A stretch of DNA of 64,000 nt from assembly GCA_965248175.1 (NCBI GenBank), contig OZ252093.1:1054001-1118000 (forward strand), written 5' to 3'. The stretch is from VXPQ01 sp965248175 (GTDB taxonomy: Bacteria > Bacteroidota > Rhodothermia > Rhodothermales > VXPQ01). Both the position numbers and the translations under genes were made by a program. Below, one piece after another: positions 28,197 through 36,845 of the stretch (within the stretch, counting starts at the first letter, position 1; each line of letters opens with the position of its first letter). The notes beneath the pieces were generated by a model. The model was not told the DNA's origin. It searched no databases and saw only the letters and a program-made list of their open reading frames with translations.

Positions 28197-29017
28197 TGAA
28201 CGCCGTCAAGATATTCGTCTTCACGATCCTCGTGGTTGCATTTTATAGTTACGTCGGGCAGATGGTGCCGCAGAAGGTGACCTATCCGCCCGAGGAGACG
28301 GAACTCGGAGCCGACATGACTACGGAGGAGCTGGTAGCCGTCGGCGAGGAAATCGCTGCGGGCAAGGGAACGTGTATTACGTGTCATACCACATCCGGGG
28401 AAACCGGGGGGCGTTTCCCCGATCTGGCGAACGTTGGCCTGGTGGCCTCCGAGCGGAAAGAAGGCTTCAGCGACGTGGAGTATCTGGCCGAATCTCTCTA
28501 CGAGCCGAATGAATATATTGTCGAGGGCTTTCTACCCGGCATGAATCGTATTGCCGACCCGCCCATCGACCTGAACGACCAGGAGATTCTCTCGGTGATT
28601 GCGTATCTCCAGAGCCTCGGCGGCACCCCTACGGTTACGCTGGACACGGAGTTGCGCTGGCAGAGCGAAGAAAATTCGGCCGCTGCATCGGCCGCCTCGC
28701 AGGCAAGCGCGTCTGCTGCGCCTTCTTCGGAAAACCTGTCCGGGGAGGAGTTGTTCACCATGTATGCCTGCGGCACGTGCCACAGCATCACCGAACCCAC
28801 GCCTCTGCTGGGTCCCAGTTTGTACAACGTGGGAAACGATCTTTCGACCGCCGAGATATACGAGGCGATCATGGACCCGGACGCCGTCGTGTCGGAGGGA
28901 TTTGTGGCGGGTCTGATGTCGGCCCAGTTGGGCGCGACCGGATTCTACGACAAGATATCGTCCGGACAGCTCAAGACGCTGGTTGACTATCTGGCGTTGC
29001 AAAAGGGAGGATCATGA
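28193..29017 (+). CDS. Membrane-anchored diheme cytochrome c
   Basis: This 274-aa protein has an N-terminal membrane anchor (about residues 5-22) and two cytochrome c domains. The heme sites are CITCH (61-65) and CGTCH (193-197), joined by an Ala/Ser-rich linker near 160-180 of the type that tethers mobile domains. Likely distal Met residues are in LPGMNRIADPP and AGLMSAQLG. Its ATG overlaps the CydA-like stop by four bases, and the next gene overlaps its own stop in the same way. It is a probable electron-transfer subunit of the CydA-like complex. Confidence 0.88.
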   Translation: MMNAVKIFVFTILVVAFYSYVGQMVPQKVTYPPEETELGADMTTEELVAVGEEIAAGKGTCITCHTTSGETGGRFPDLANVGLVASERKEGFSDVEYLAESLYEPNEYIVEGFLPGMNRIADPPIDLNDQEILSVIAYLQSLGGTPTVTLDTELRWQSEENSAAASAASQASASAAPSSENLSGEELFTMYACGTCHSITEPTPLLGPSLYNVGNDLSTAEIYEAIMDPDAVVSEGFVAGLMSAQLGATGFYDKISSGQLKTLVDYLALQKGGS

Positions 29018-29832
29018 ACATCATCATCCTGCTTGTAGTGCTTGCGGGGCTCGTAGCGCTGCGCTTCGTGCCGAAGATGAACATCCTCGGCTGGCTGGCG
29101 GGGTGGTGGATAGCCGCATTCGTTTTTCTGCGCTGGGGCGTCAATCCGCCGTTGCCCACCTCGATTCAGGGGATGTTCGTGGCCATCCTCACGCTTGCGT
29201 TGCTGGCGTACGTATCGGCGGATTCGGCTCATTTCCGGTTTATGCTGGACCGGTTCGTGGCATTCACGACGCAGAAAAAGTATACGATTCCCCTGTTGGC
29301 GGTTATCGTGCTACTGCCTGGTCTTGTGGCGCTCCGGGTATATTTCGACGTGACGGGAGGGCCGGCGCCTCCCCTCAGCATCCGGACCATTCACCCACCG
29401 CCGCCCACGAGTATCGAAGTAGCCGGCAATACGATCGACCTTGTCAACGACGACAACCCGTACCGCGCTCTTGAAACGGAAGACCCGGCGGCATTTGCGG
29501 AGCATGTGGAGAACGGGCGCCGTGTGTACTACGAGAACTGCGTGTACTGCCACGGGGACGATATGGCGGGGGACGGTCTCTTTGCCCACGGGCTCGACCC
29601 CATTCCTGCTAATTTTCAGGACGCCACGACCATCGCCATGCTCCAGGAAGGCTACATTTTCTGGCGCATTGCCAAGGGCGGCCCGGGTTTGCCGAGCGAA
29701 TCCACGCCGTGGCTGTCGGCCATGCCTGCCTGGGAGAACTTCCTCTCGGAAAGGGATATGTGGGACGTGACGCTTTTCCTGTACGATTTCACCGGACACC
29801 GACCGCGGGCGCGGGAGGACCATGCGGAATAA
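29014..29832 (+). CDS. Membrane cytochrome c with four N-terminal helices
   Basis: In this 272-aa protein four hydrophobic segments (about 1-18, 24-42, 52-68 and 91-110) precede a periplasmic monoheme domain with CVYCH (176-180). A possible Met ligand is in the WLSAMPAWENF segment. The multi-helix anchor is unlike simple class I cytochromes and suggests a true membrane subunit. The start overlaps the previous stop by four bases and its end overlaps the next gene by eleven. No close named family is recognised. The role as an electron-transfer subunit of the CydA-like complex is inferred from context. Confidence 0.82.
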   Translation: MNIIILLVVLAGLVALRFVPKMNILGWLAGWWIAAFVFLRWGVNPPLPTSIQGMFVAILTLALLAYVSADSAHFRFMLDRFVAFTTQKKYTIPLLAVIVLLPGLVALRVYFDVTGGPAPPLSIRTIHPPPPTSIEVAGNTIDLVNDDNPYRALETEDPAAFAEHVENGRRVYYENCVYCHGDDMAGDGLFAHGLDPIPANFQDATTIAMLQEGYIFWRIAKGGPGLPSESTPWLSAMPAWENFLSERDMWDVTLFLYDFTGHRPRAREDHAE

Positions 29833-31441
29833 AACCGACATAGCGATTCGCCCTGCTCACCGGGAAAGACGCGCTTTCCGGCGGGCTGTTGTGCGTCCGC
29901 CCAAGTGGGCGCCTCCCCGGGGCGTCATGTCGTGCGTCCTGGGAGCGTGTTTGTGCGTCATTTTGCTACCCCTGACGGCGGTGGCGCAACCCGCGCCCGA
30001 CCTCGGCGCCGACGAACAGCGCGAGGCCGGCCGCCTGCTGTACATGGACAAGTGCGCGCAGTGTCATGCGGAAACCGGCAGAGGGGATGGGATTGCCGCA
30101 CCCTTTATGCGCCCGATGCCCCGCGATTTTACGGCAGGCGTCTACAAGGTGCGCACCACGCCGAGCGGACAGTTGCCTACGGATGACGACATCGCACAAT
30201 CTATTCGCAACGGCATGCCCTATACCGGTATGCCGGCCTGGCCGCAGCTAAGCGACAACGAAATCCGCAACCTTGTCTACTACATTAAAACCTTCAACGA
30301 CGATTTCTCCGGACCGTACGGCGTACCCGATGTGATCGATATCCCTGATCCGCCATCGTTCAGCGAATCGTCTGCCGAACGGGGACGCGTGGTCTACGAA
30401 GAGAATCAGTGCTTCGATTGCCATGGCATGGCCGCTCGCGGCGATGGGCCTTCCGCACTGACGCTGCAAGAGCAGTGGGGCAACCATATCCGCCCCGCCG
30501 ACCTTACGAAACGCTGGACCTTTATAGGGGGCAACACGCGCCAGGACATCTACCGGACGTTCACGACGGGCCTCGACGGTTCGCCCATGCCGTCCTACAG
30601 CATTACCCCGATCGAAGACAGTTGGGCCCTCGTCGATTACGTCTATTCGCTGTCGCAGGACGATCCTGACTATGCGACCGCCGCGACGGCGCAGTATGCG
30701 AACGATCCCATCGACCCGATGCAGGGCAGGGCAGGCTTCGGCGAGGAACACGGAGCCTATCTTCCCGTGGTCGGACAGGTCATTGAGCCCGGACGGTCGT
30801 TTATGCCCGGCGTAGACGGCATCGAGGTGAAAGCGCGCTACAACGCGGATGAGATAGCCATTCTGCTTTCATGGCACGACATGTCTGCGGAGACGCTGGG
30901 GAGCAATACCCCGGACATGGAAGTTCCGCCCACGGAGCAGGTCGTTCGGGACACCGTGACAGGCGCCTGGTCCGATGCGGTCGCCGTACAGTTTCCTCAA
31001 GAACTTGCGCCGGAAGGCCTGCCGTACTTCCTGTTCGGGGACGCAAAACAGCCGGTCGATCTGTGGTTCGCCGATCTGGCTTCGGGAGAGGGGCGCTCGT
31101 ACGTCGGACGAGGAAGTAGCAACCTTGTGGCCGGCGAAACCGCTCCGGACGTTCATGCGACCTACGAGGACGGTGCATGGACCGCTGTCTTCACCATGCC
31201 GCGCGACGAGCGTTTTGCGGAAGATACGTTCGTTCCGATTTCGTTCTCCGTATGGGACGGTTTCAACGACGAGCGGGGCAATCGCCGGGGCGTCACGGGA
31301 TGGTATTATTTGTATCTTGAACCCTCCGAACGTCCTTCGCCGGTGATGCCCATGTTACGCGCTGCCGGCCTCACGCTTCTCGTGCTGCTCAGCATTGTCG
31401 GTCTGGTTCGCCTCCGGCATCGCGCACCCGTTTCCGCCTGA
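29822..31441 (+). CDS. Diheme cytochrome c fused to ethylbenzene-dehydrogenase-type heme domain
   Basis: This 539-aa protein has a signal anchor near residues 36-55 and two cytochrome c domains (CAQCH 78-82 and CFDCH 197-201). From about 300 to 510 it has a domain like the heme-b gamma subunits of ethylbenzene dehydrogenase and nitrite oxidoreductase (SDAVAVQFP, LPYFLFGD, PVDLWFADL, GWYYLYLE). A final helix (about 515-533) anchors the C-terminus. Such domains relay electrons between periplasmic enzymes and cytochromes. Here it would be the outer electron entry of the CydA-like complex. No molybdenum enzyme is encoded beside it. Confidence 0.85.
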   Translation: MRNKTDIAIRPAHRERRAFRRAVVRPPKWAPPRGVMSCVLGACLCVILLPLTAVAQPAPDLGADEQREAGRLLYMDKCAQCHAETGRGDGIAAPFMRPMPRDFTAGVYKVRTTPSGQLPTDDDIAQSIRNGMPYTGMPAWPQLSDNEIRNLVYYIKTFNDDFSGPYGVPDVIDIPDPPSFSESSAERGRVVYEENQCFDCHGMAARGDGPSALTLQEQWGNHIRPADLTKRWTFIGGNTRQDIYRTFTTGLDGSPMPSYSITPIEDSWALVDYVYSLSQDDPDYATAATAQYANDPIDPMQGRAGFGEEHGAYLPVVGQVIEPGRSFMPGVDGIEVKARYNADEIAILLSWHDMSAETLGSNTPDMEVPPTEQVVRDTVTGAWSDAVAVQFPQELAPEGLPYFLFGDAKQPVDLWFADLASGEGRSYVGRGSSNLVAGETAPDVHATYEDGAWTAVFTMPRDERFAEDTFVPISFSVWDGFNDERGNRRGVTGWYYLYLEPSERPSPVMPMLRAAGLTLLVLLSIVGLVRLRHRAPVSA

Positions 31442-31467
31442 CCCCCGGAGGTTTGCCCCTCGAATCG

Positions 31468-32772
31468 ATGGAAGCTGCCCGTTCCCTGCCTTTCTTGTCT
31501 TCTTCCGTGGGGTACCGCCCCTCGCTTGTTTCCTGGAATCTGACCAGGAAATGTAATCTCAAGTGCCCCCATTGCTATATGGAAGGGGGTACTGCCGAAG
31601 AAAACGAATTGACTACGGACGAGTGTCTCACGCTGATCGACGAGATGGAGGCGCTCGGCACGGAGATGCTCATTCTTACCGGCGGAGAGCCGCTTTTGCG
31701 CCGGGACATCTACGAGATTGCGCAGACGGCCTCCGCAAAGGGAATGTGGGTGGTGATGGGTACGAACGGGGTCATGGTCAATGATTTCGTTGCGCGCAAG
31801 ATGGTGGAGTGCGGTATCAAGGGGGTAGGCATCAGCATCGACTCCATCGATCCGGAGAAGCACAATACATTTCGCGGGGGTCCGAACGCCTGGGAGCATT
31901 CGGTCCGCGCCCTCGAGATATGCCGCCGGCATGGCCTCGAAGTGCTGGTGCAAACGACCGTCATGGACATGAACCGGGATGAAATCCCGGAACTGATGGC
32001 GTTTGCGCGAGAGAAAGGCGCCTGGTCCTTCAACTTGTACTTTCTGGTGCAGACGGGCCGGGGGCAGGAGATGAACGATCTTTCCGCCGTCGCCACGGAC
32101 GCCATGTTGCGGGAGATGGTGACGGTGCAGGACGAGTACCGCCCCATGCTGGTCCGGTCGAAATGCGCCCCGCAGTTCAAGCAGATCGCGTATGACGAGG
32201 GGCTTGGCGGACTGGAGAGCGGGGGGTGTATGGCAGGCACGCAGTATTGCCGCATCACGCCGGGTGGAGATGTTACACCGTGCCCGTACATGACCGTGGT
32301 GGCCGGCAATGTCCGGGAGCAGTCTTTCGCGGAGATATGGGCTTCTTCCCCCGTGCTGACGGATTTGCGCGATCCTTCCAGGCTCAAGGGCAAGTGCGGT
32401 GCGTGCGAGTTCAACGAACTCTGCGGCGGTTGCCGGTGCCGGGCCCAGGCGGCCTTCGAGGATTACCTGGCCGAGGATCCGGCCTGCCTTTACCAGCCGA
32501 CCGGCAGGGCGCTCGAACGATACGATATAGAGTGGTCTCCCGAAGCGCAAAAGCGACTCGATCGTATTCCGATCTCCTTCATTCGCGACAAAGTTCGTAA
32601 AGGCCTCGAAGCGTATGCAGACCGGCACGGCGTGCGTCGCATCTCCGCCGGCGTCATGCAGGAAGCCCTTGCCGGCATGGATCGGGAGGCGCCGTCCTTT
32701 TCGGAGCCTGTCAAGAAACCGCTGGACGCCGGGGTTATTAAAGAACCCACCACCCCGGAACGACTTGTATAA
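31468..32772 (+). CDS. Radical SAM/SPASM protein with C-terminal PCP_red-like domain (NirJ/AhbD-like)
   Basis: This is a radical S-adenosylmethionine enzyme of 434 aa. The 4Fe-4S motif CNLKCPHC is near residue 29, followed by LTGGEPLLR. A SPASM domain has further cysteines (CMAGTQYC, CPYM, CGACEFNELCGGCRC). Overall it resembles NirJ and AhbC/AhbD, which modify heme side chains, but also peptide-modifying relatives. A C-terminal helical segment (about 355-404: EWSPEAQKRLDRIPISFIRD) matches the PCP_red pattern. ATG 31468 is preferred; TTG 31453 lies too close to the GGAGG at 31447. Its place between heme proteins and Fe-S factors suggests cofactor maturation. Confidence 0.85.
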   Translation: MEAARSLPFLSSSVGYRPSLVSWNLTRKCNLKCPHCYMEGGTAEENELTTDECLTLIDEMEALGTEMLILTGGEPLLRRDIYEIAQTASAKGMWVVMGTNGVMVNDFVARKMVECGIKGVGISIDSIDPEKHNTFRGGPNAWEHSVRALEICRRHGLEVLVQTTVMDMNRDEIPELMAFAREKGAWSFNLYFLVQTGRGQEMNDLSAVATDAMLREMVTVQDEYRPMLVRSKCAPQFKQIAYDEGLGGLESGGCMAGTQYCRITPGGDVTPCPYMTVVAGNVREQSFAEIWASSPVLTDLRDPSRLKGKCGACEFNELCGGCRCRAQAAFEDYLAEDPACLYQPTGRALERYDIEWSPEAQKRLDRIPISFIRDKVRKGLEAYADRHGVRRISAGVMQEALAGMDREAPSFSEPVKKPLDAGVIKEPTTPERLV

Positions 32773-32807
32773 CCATATTCATTCACATTCATTTACCAAC
32801 CCATTCT

Positions 32808-33602
32808 ATGGAAAGGCTTGACGCGAAAACGCTCACAGAGCAGGTGCAGGTAATCGACGGCGTTGCCCGTCTCAAAAAGAATGGTACCGACCAGAACCTT
32901 GATGTCATTGAGTTCCCGGAGAAATTCATCCGGTGGCAGCTCGACTACAAGCACAGCATTTACGACGCTATTGAGCAGGATCAGTACATCGCGTTCAACG
33001 CGGGGCACCTGCCTGTTGTGGCCACATGGGCTGACGATGCGCTTGTGCCCAATCTGGCCAACAAGGGCGTAGGGTTCACCCCGAAGGATGAACATATCGA
33101 CTATTACCTCGAACTGGTGGAAGACGCCGTCGCCCGGATTCAGGAATTGCCGCCTCATGCTGTCAACGAGACGCGTGACCTGCGCATCCGGACGGCCCGC
33201 GAGTTGTATTCCCATCCCGAACATATCGACTGGCGGCGCGTCGGGCTCCTTGAAATTTTCGAGGGATCAACGCTCAAAAATCTTGTCGAAAACCCCTTTG
33301 CATCCGTACTGTGGACGGGCAATTCCCCGGTATTCGTCAGTTTTCAGGCAGACTGTGTCGTTGAAATCATTGAGCCGCAGGACAAGCGGTACCGTTTCCC
33401 CTGGGCGATGCGCCGCCTGTTCGAATACGAGCCATTTCATGTGGTTCAGACCATTTATCCCTATTCGTACTGTTTCTGGATCTACCGCTGGAAGGATAAG
33501 ACGCCCAAACGCCGTTATCCCGGCAAGCGCAGCGACAACACCGTCAACGAGGCGGGTGGCGTGGTCGACAAAAAGGCCATGAATGGACAGGGTCACGCGT
33601 AG
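32808..33602 (+). CDS. Unknown protein in CydA/PCP_red cluster
   Basis: This is an unrecognised soluble 264-aa protein. It is acidic in the first half, with no signal peptide, membrane helix or Cys-based motif (only two cysteines, near 200 and 233). Aromatic residues are dense in the FEYEPFHVVQTIYPYSYCFW stretch near residue 215. The last 30 residues are basic and glycine-rich and look disordered. It lies 35 bases after the radical SAM gene and 53 before the ferredoxin. Position suggests a partner or substrate carrier of the radical SAM protein, but nothing in the sequence proves it. Confidence 0.7.
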   Translation: MERLDAKTLTEQVQVIDGVARLKKNGTDQNLDVIEFPEKFIRWQLDYKHSIYDAIEQDQYIAFNAGHLPVVATWADDALVPNLANKGVGFTPKDEHIDYYLELVEDAVARIQELPPHAVNETRDLRIRTARELYSHPEHIDWRRVGLLEIFEGSTLKNLVENPFASVLWTGNSPVFVSFQADCVVEIIEPQDKRYRFPWAMRRLFEYEPFHVVQTIYPYSYCFWIYRWKDKTPKRRYPGKRSDNTVNEAGGVVDKKAMNGQGHA

Positions 33603-33655
33603 AAAGCCCCTTCCCGATCGCCTCGCATCCATTTTTCATACATTGCTTCGCGACC

Positions 33656-33871
33656 ATGCCCCACATGATCACAGACGCCTGCGCGCAATGCAACCTGTGC
33701 GTGGATGTGTGTCCGATCAGCGCGATTTCGCCCGGAGACCCGATCTACGTCATCAATGATACCTGTTGCGATTTTACGGAATGTGTCGCCGAGTGTCCCG
33801 AGGAAGCCATCGTGCCGATTCCGGACTGGGGAGAAGCCGGCGCCGTGTCCGATGTAGAGGTGGCGTCATGA
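33656..33871 (+). CDS. Small 4Fe-4S ferredoxin
   Basis: This 71-aa protein has a complete first 4Fe-4S motif CAQCNLCVDVCP. The second is of the spaced YfhL type, CCDFTECVAECP, so two clusters are possible. It probably supplies electrons to the radical SAM enzyme next door. An in-frame ATG three codons downstream (33665) is an alternative start. The stop overlaps the next ATG by four bases. Confidence 0.88.
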   Translation: MPHMITDACAQCNLCVDVCPISAISPGDPIYVINDTCCDFTECVAECPEEAIVPIPDWGEAGAVSDVEVAS

Positions 33872-34464
33872 CCGGATCGCTGGTGACTCGTTTCGTGTTA
33901 CAGGATTTTTTGGCTGCGGCGGCCCACAGTTATGCCGCTTCGGCTCCTGAGCAGGGGCTCGCCGGGCGGTTGCTTCTGCTTGGAGAGACCTCGCAAGTCC
34001 TGGAGGGATGGCGGTCGTGGACGGATGCCGTGCGCCTGTATGCCGATGTGGCGTACCGGCCCGAATGGGATGCGGCGGCGGCTCGTACCGCTGCACAGTT
34101 CGGCGTGGCGATCGAGCAAGAATTTCCAGGCGATCTGATTCCCTTACCGGCCGGAGCCGAACAGCGGCACCGGCCTGTCCGGGACCTGCCGGACTCCGGA
34201 TTGAGCTTGTGGCATTTTGATCCGTACTCGGTGGTATTCCGGCACGTGGCTCGCGGCGACGAACCGGACTATCATATTGTGCTGGCCTATATGAAATATG
34301 GCTGGATCGAGCGGGAAGAGATGGACGAGCGCCTCACGGCGCTTCTACCTGACTTCTCCATGGAAACGATCGCCCAGGACCCGGCGGAGTTTCGCCGTAA
34401 GTACAAGGGCTTGCTTCAAATGGGGGACCGCCTCGAGCCCGGCACCGTACACCGTCCTTTCTGA
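33868..34464 (+). CDS. Unknown protein coupled to ferredoxin
   Basis: This 198-aa soluble protein is not assigned to a family. It has no signal or membrane helix. The N-terminal half is Ala-rich and helical (QDFLAAAAHSYAASAPEQGL). The C-terminal half has a conserved-looking core, WHFDPYSVVFRHVARG, then YHIVLAYMKYGWI and a helical end. No cysteines are present, so it is unlikely to bind Fe-S clusters alone. ATG 33868 overlaps the ferredoxin stop (ATGA), which argues for joint function; the longer upstream frame is in the ferredoxin gene and is not used. Confidence 0.72.
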   Translation: MTGSLVTRFVLQDFLAAAAHSYAASAPEQGLAGRLLLLGETSQVLEGWRSWTDAVRLYADVAYRPEWDAAAARTAAQFGVAIEQEFPGDLIPLPAGAEQRHRPVRDLPDSGLSLWHFDPYSVVFRHVARGDEPDYHIVLAYMKYGWIEREEMDERLTALLPDFSMETIAQDPAEFRRKYKGLLQMGDRLEPGTVHRPF

Positions 34465-34478
34465 TTCCGCCTGTCGCC

Positions 34479-34883
34479 ATGGAGCCATCCCGGGACATAG
34501 CGCCGCCTGATGCGCTCGAAGCGCGCGCTGCCGAACTGGCCGCGAGGCGTCTTGACTGGAACGAGCTGGATTTTGTAGGCTGGAAGGAATTTCGCCGCAT
34601 GGCGCCGGCCATTGTACGCATGGAAACGGGACGACTGGAGCGGATCATGGAAGAGGCCGAGCCGGGCAGCGATTCCTACAACGCGATGGTGCGGGCGCGT
34701 TTCGAGATGAATGCTTTCGCCGAGGGACTGGGACAGGCGGAACGTTCTTCCCTCGCGAGCCGCGCCGACCATCTCCAGCGCGCTCTCCTTGCCGTTTCAC
34801 TCCTTGCAGAAGATTCCGAAACGCTGCGATATGTTATGTACCGCCTCACGTACATTTACGATCGTCTCAAACTGATCTATTAG
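34479..34883 (+). CDS. Small helical unknown protein
   Basis: This is a 134-aa protein with strongly helical composition, many Arg, Glu and Ala residues, no cysteines, no signal and no membrane segment. Its final stretch, YVMYRLTYIYDRLKLIY, is aromatic. It sits 14 bases after the previous unknown gene and five before the universal-stress-protein fusion, so it is surely part of the operon. No function can be assigned. Confidence 0.68.
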   Translation: MEPSRDIAPPDALEARAAELAARRLDWNELDFVGWKEFRRMAPAIVRMETGRLERIMEEAEPGSDSYNAMVRARFEMNAFAEGLGQAERSSLASRADHLQRALLAVSLLAEDSETLRYVMYRLTYIYDRLKLIY

Positions 34884-34888
34884 CCGTT

Positions 34889-36823
34889 ATGTACAAGACT
34901 ATATTCGTTCCGGTTGACAATTCGGACCATTCGATGGCGAGCATCGACCTTGCCATCGAACTGGCGAAGCGGTTCGATGCGGATCTCGTGGGCGGCCATG
35001 CCTACGCAGCCCGTATGCACGATTACCGCTTCAAGCAGATGGAGTTTACGCTGCCCGAGGAGTACCTCGTCGAAGAGGAGATGGAAAAGCAGCGGAAGGT
35101 GCACGACACGCTCATCACGATGGGGCTCGAACTGATTTCGGATTCGTACCTGACCGTGATGGACAAGCGGTGCCGCGAGGAAAAATTGCCCTTCCAGCCC
35201 AAGATGTATGATGGGAAGAACTGGAAGATCATCGTACAGGACATCGAGGAAAGCGACTACGATCTGGTCGTGATGGGATCGCTCGGCCTCGGCGCCGTTC
35301 GCGACAGCGTGCTGGGCAGTGTGTGTTCGCGGGTCGTGCGGCGGGCACGCACCGACATGCTTATCGTCAAGAACACGGATTCGCTTGATCATCATATGAA
35401 TGGGCACGCCGTGGGAGAGGCCGATGGCGGGCACATCGTGGTGGGTATTGATGGCAGCCCCGAATCCTTCGCCGGTCTGAAAACGGCGCTCGAACTGGGC
35501 CGGAAGCTGGACAAGCGCGTGGAGGCGGTGTCGGTCTACGATCCCTACCTGCATTACGCGATGTTCAACAGCCTTGTGAATGTGCTGACCGAAAAGGCCT
35601 CGAAGGTATTCCGGTTCAAGGAGCAGGAGCAGCTCCACGAAGAGGTCATCGACACGGGGCTTGCTAAGATCTACCAGTCGCACCTTGAAGTGGCGCACCG
35701 CGTTGCCGCCGAAGAGGGCGTGGATCTGAAGATCACGCTGCTCGACGGCAAGGCGTTCGACAAGATTCTCCGGTACGTCCGCCGCGAAAAGCCCTGGCTG
35801 CTTGTCATGGGTCGCATCGGGGTGCATAGCGACGAGGACATGGATATCGGCAGCAATACGGAAAACCTGCTGCGGATGGTTTCCTGCAATGTGTTGTTGT
35901 CGAGCAGGCGGTACACCCCCCCGCTCGATGTGCGGGCCGAAGAATCCATGATCTGGACGGACGAGGCCACGGCGATCCTCAATACGGCCCCCGACTTTGC
36001 CCGCAACATTGCGCGCACGACGATTCACCGGTGGGCCATGGAACGCGGCCACTCCGTGATTACCCAAAAGGTGGTCGAGCAGGCGATGGCGACCATTCTG
36101 CCGGAATCCGCTATGCGGTCCATGGGCATCATCGCCGAGTCGGTGGCCCGCGAAAAAATTGCTGCCGTCGATGAAGTGACGTACGTATGCAGCCGGTGCG
36201 GCTACGCGGCGCGCGGGTTCAAGCCCGCCGTGTGCGCTGTCTGCGGAGCCGCTCCCGAGCAATTCCAGGAAATCGACAAGGAGGCGCTCCGCAAGCTGGT
36301 GCCCCTCGAAGGCGCCACCGAAGAGGTCGAAACCTTCGACAAGAAGAAGATCAAGTGGACGCGGGATGCTCGCGAACTGCTCAGGAAGGTCCCTGACGGG
36401 TACCAGATGCGCCGTGCCCGGGCGCAGATCGAAAAGGGCGCCCGTGTCAAGGGACTTGACACAATCACCCGCGACATGGTGGCAGCGGTAGTGGAAGATT
36501 TGCTCGAAGACACTTCGGTGCTTTCTGCGCCCGGTTCCGGATTGAAGGAGAATCCGGCGGAGCAGGCTCCGCCCCGGGAAGCCGTTTCCGTCGAACTGAT
36601 TGACCAGGGGGCTTACAAGTGGACACCGGATGCCTGGGCTCGTCTCGAACGGGTCCCTGAAGGGTTCATGCGCGAGAAGACGAAGGGTCGGATGGAGACC
36701 GCTGCAGACGGGCATAACACCACCATCGTCACGCTGGAGATTGCCGAAGAAGGCATCGAGGTGGCCCGGCAGGCAATGGAAGAGGCCATTCGCAAGCAAC
36801 AGGCGGAAGAAGCCGTGTCGTGA
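34889..36823 (+). CDS. Universal stress protein fusion with three PCP_red-like domains and a rubredoxin-like knuckle
   Basis: This cytoplasmic protein (644 aa) has an unusual order. USP domain 1 (about 1-165) has an ATP-type MGSLGLG...GSV loop. USP domain 2 (about 183-345) starts VVGIDGSPES. A PCP_red-like helical segment (about 354-405: IWTDEATAILNTAPDFAR) comes next. A rubredoxin-type zinc knuckle (432-460) follows, with CSRCGY and CAVCGAAP. Two more PCP_red-like segments start near 489 (KWTRDARELLRKVPDGY) and 577 (KWTPDAWARLERVPEGF). PCP_red is the small C-terminal domain of ChlB/BchB. The role is unknown; binding of nucleotide, metal or tetrapyrrole and a scaffold function are possibilities. 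Confidence 0.83.
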   Translation: MYKTIFVPVDNSDHSMASIDLAIELAKRFDADLVGGHAYAARMHDYRFKQMEFTLPEEYLVEEEMEKQRKVHDTLITMGLELISDSYLTVMDKRCREEKLPFQPKMYDGKNWKIIVQDIEESDYDLVVMGSLGLGAVRDSVLGSVCSRVVRRARTDMLIVKNTDSLDHHMNGHAVGEADGGHIVVGIDGSPESFAGLKTALELGRKLDKRVEAVSVYDPYLHYAMFNSLVNVLTEKASKVFRFKEQEQLHEEVIDTGLAKIYQSHLEVAHRVAAEEGVDLKITLLDGKAFDKILRYVRREKPWLLVMGRIGVHSDEDMDIGSNTENLLRMVSCNVLLSSRRYTPPLDVRAEESMIWTDEATAILNTAPDFARNIARTTIHRWAMERGHSVITQKVVEQAMATILPESAMRSMGIIAESVAREKIAAVDEVTYVCSRCGYAARGFKPAVCAVCGAAPEQFQEIDKEALRKLVPLEGATEEVETFDKKKIKWTRDARELLRKVPDGYQMRRARAQIEKGARVKGLDTITRDMVAAVVEDLLEDTSVLSAPGSGLKENPAEQAPPREAVSVELIDQGAYKWTPDAWARLERVPEGFMREKTKGRMETAADGHNTTIVTLEIAEEGIEVARQAMEEAIRKQQAEEAVS

Positions 36824-36845
36824 TCGGGGCGACGGGGATGTGCGG

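Noticed and set aside
31468..32772. Radical SAM protein as a RiPP maturase
   Set aside because: The SPASM domain would allow it, but no short precursor gene or transporter is nearby and the C-terminal PCP_red-like segment and heme context point elsewhere.
34880..36799. Long minus-strand open frame (639 aa) opposite the USP fusion
   Set aside because: The plus strand has clear USP and PCP_red-like domains; the minus frame has no recognisable motif and mirrors codon bias.
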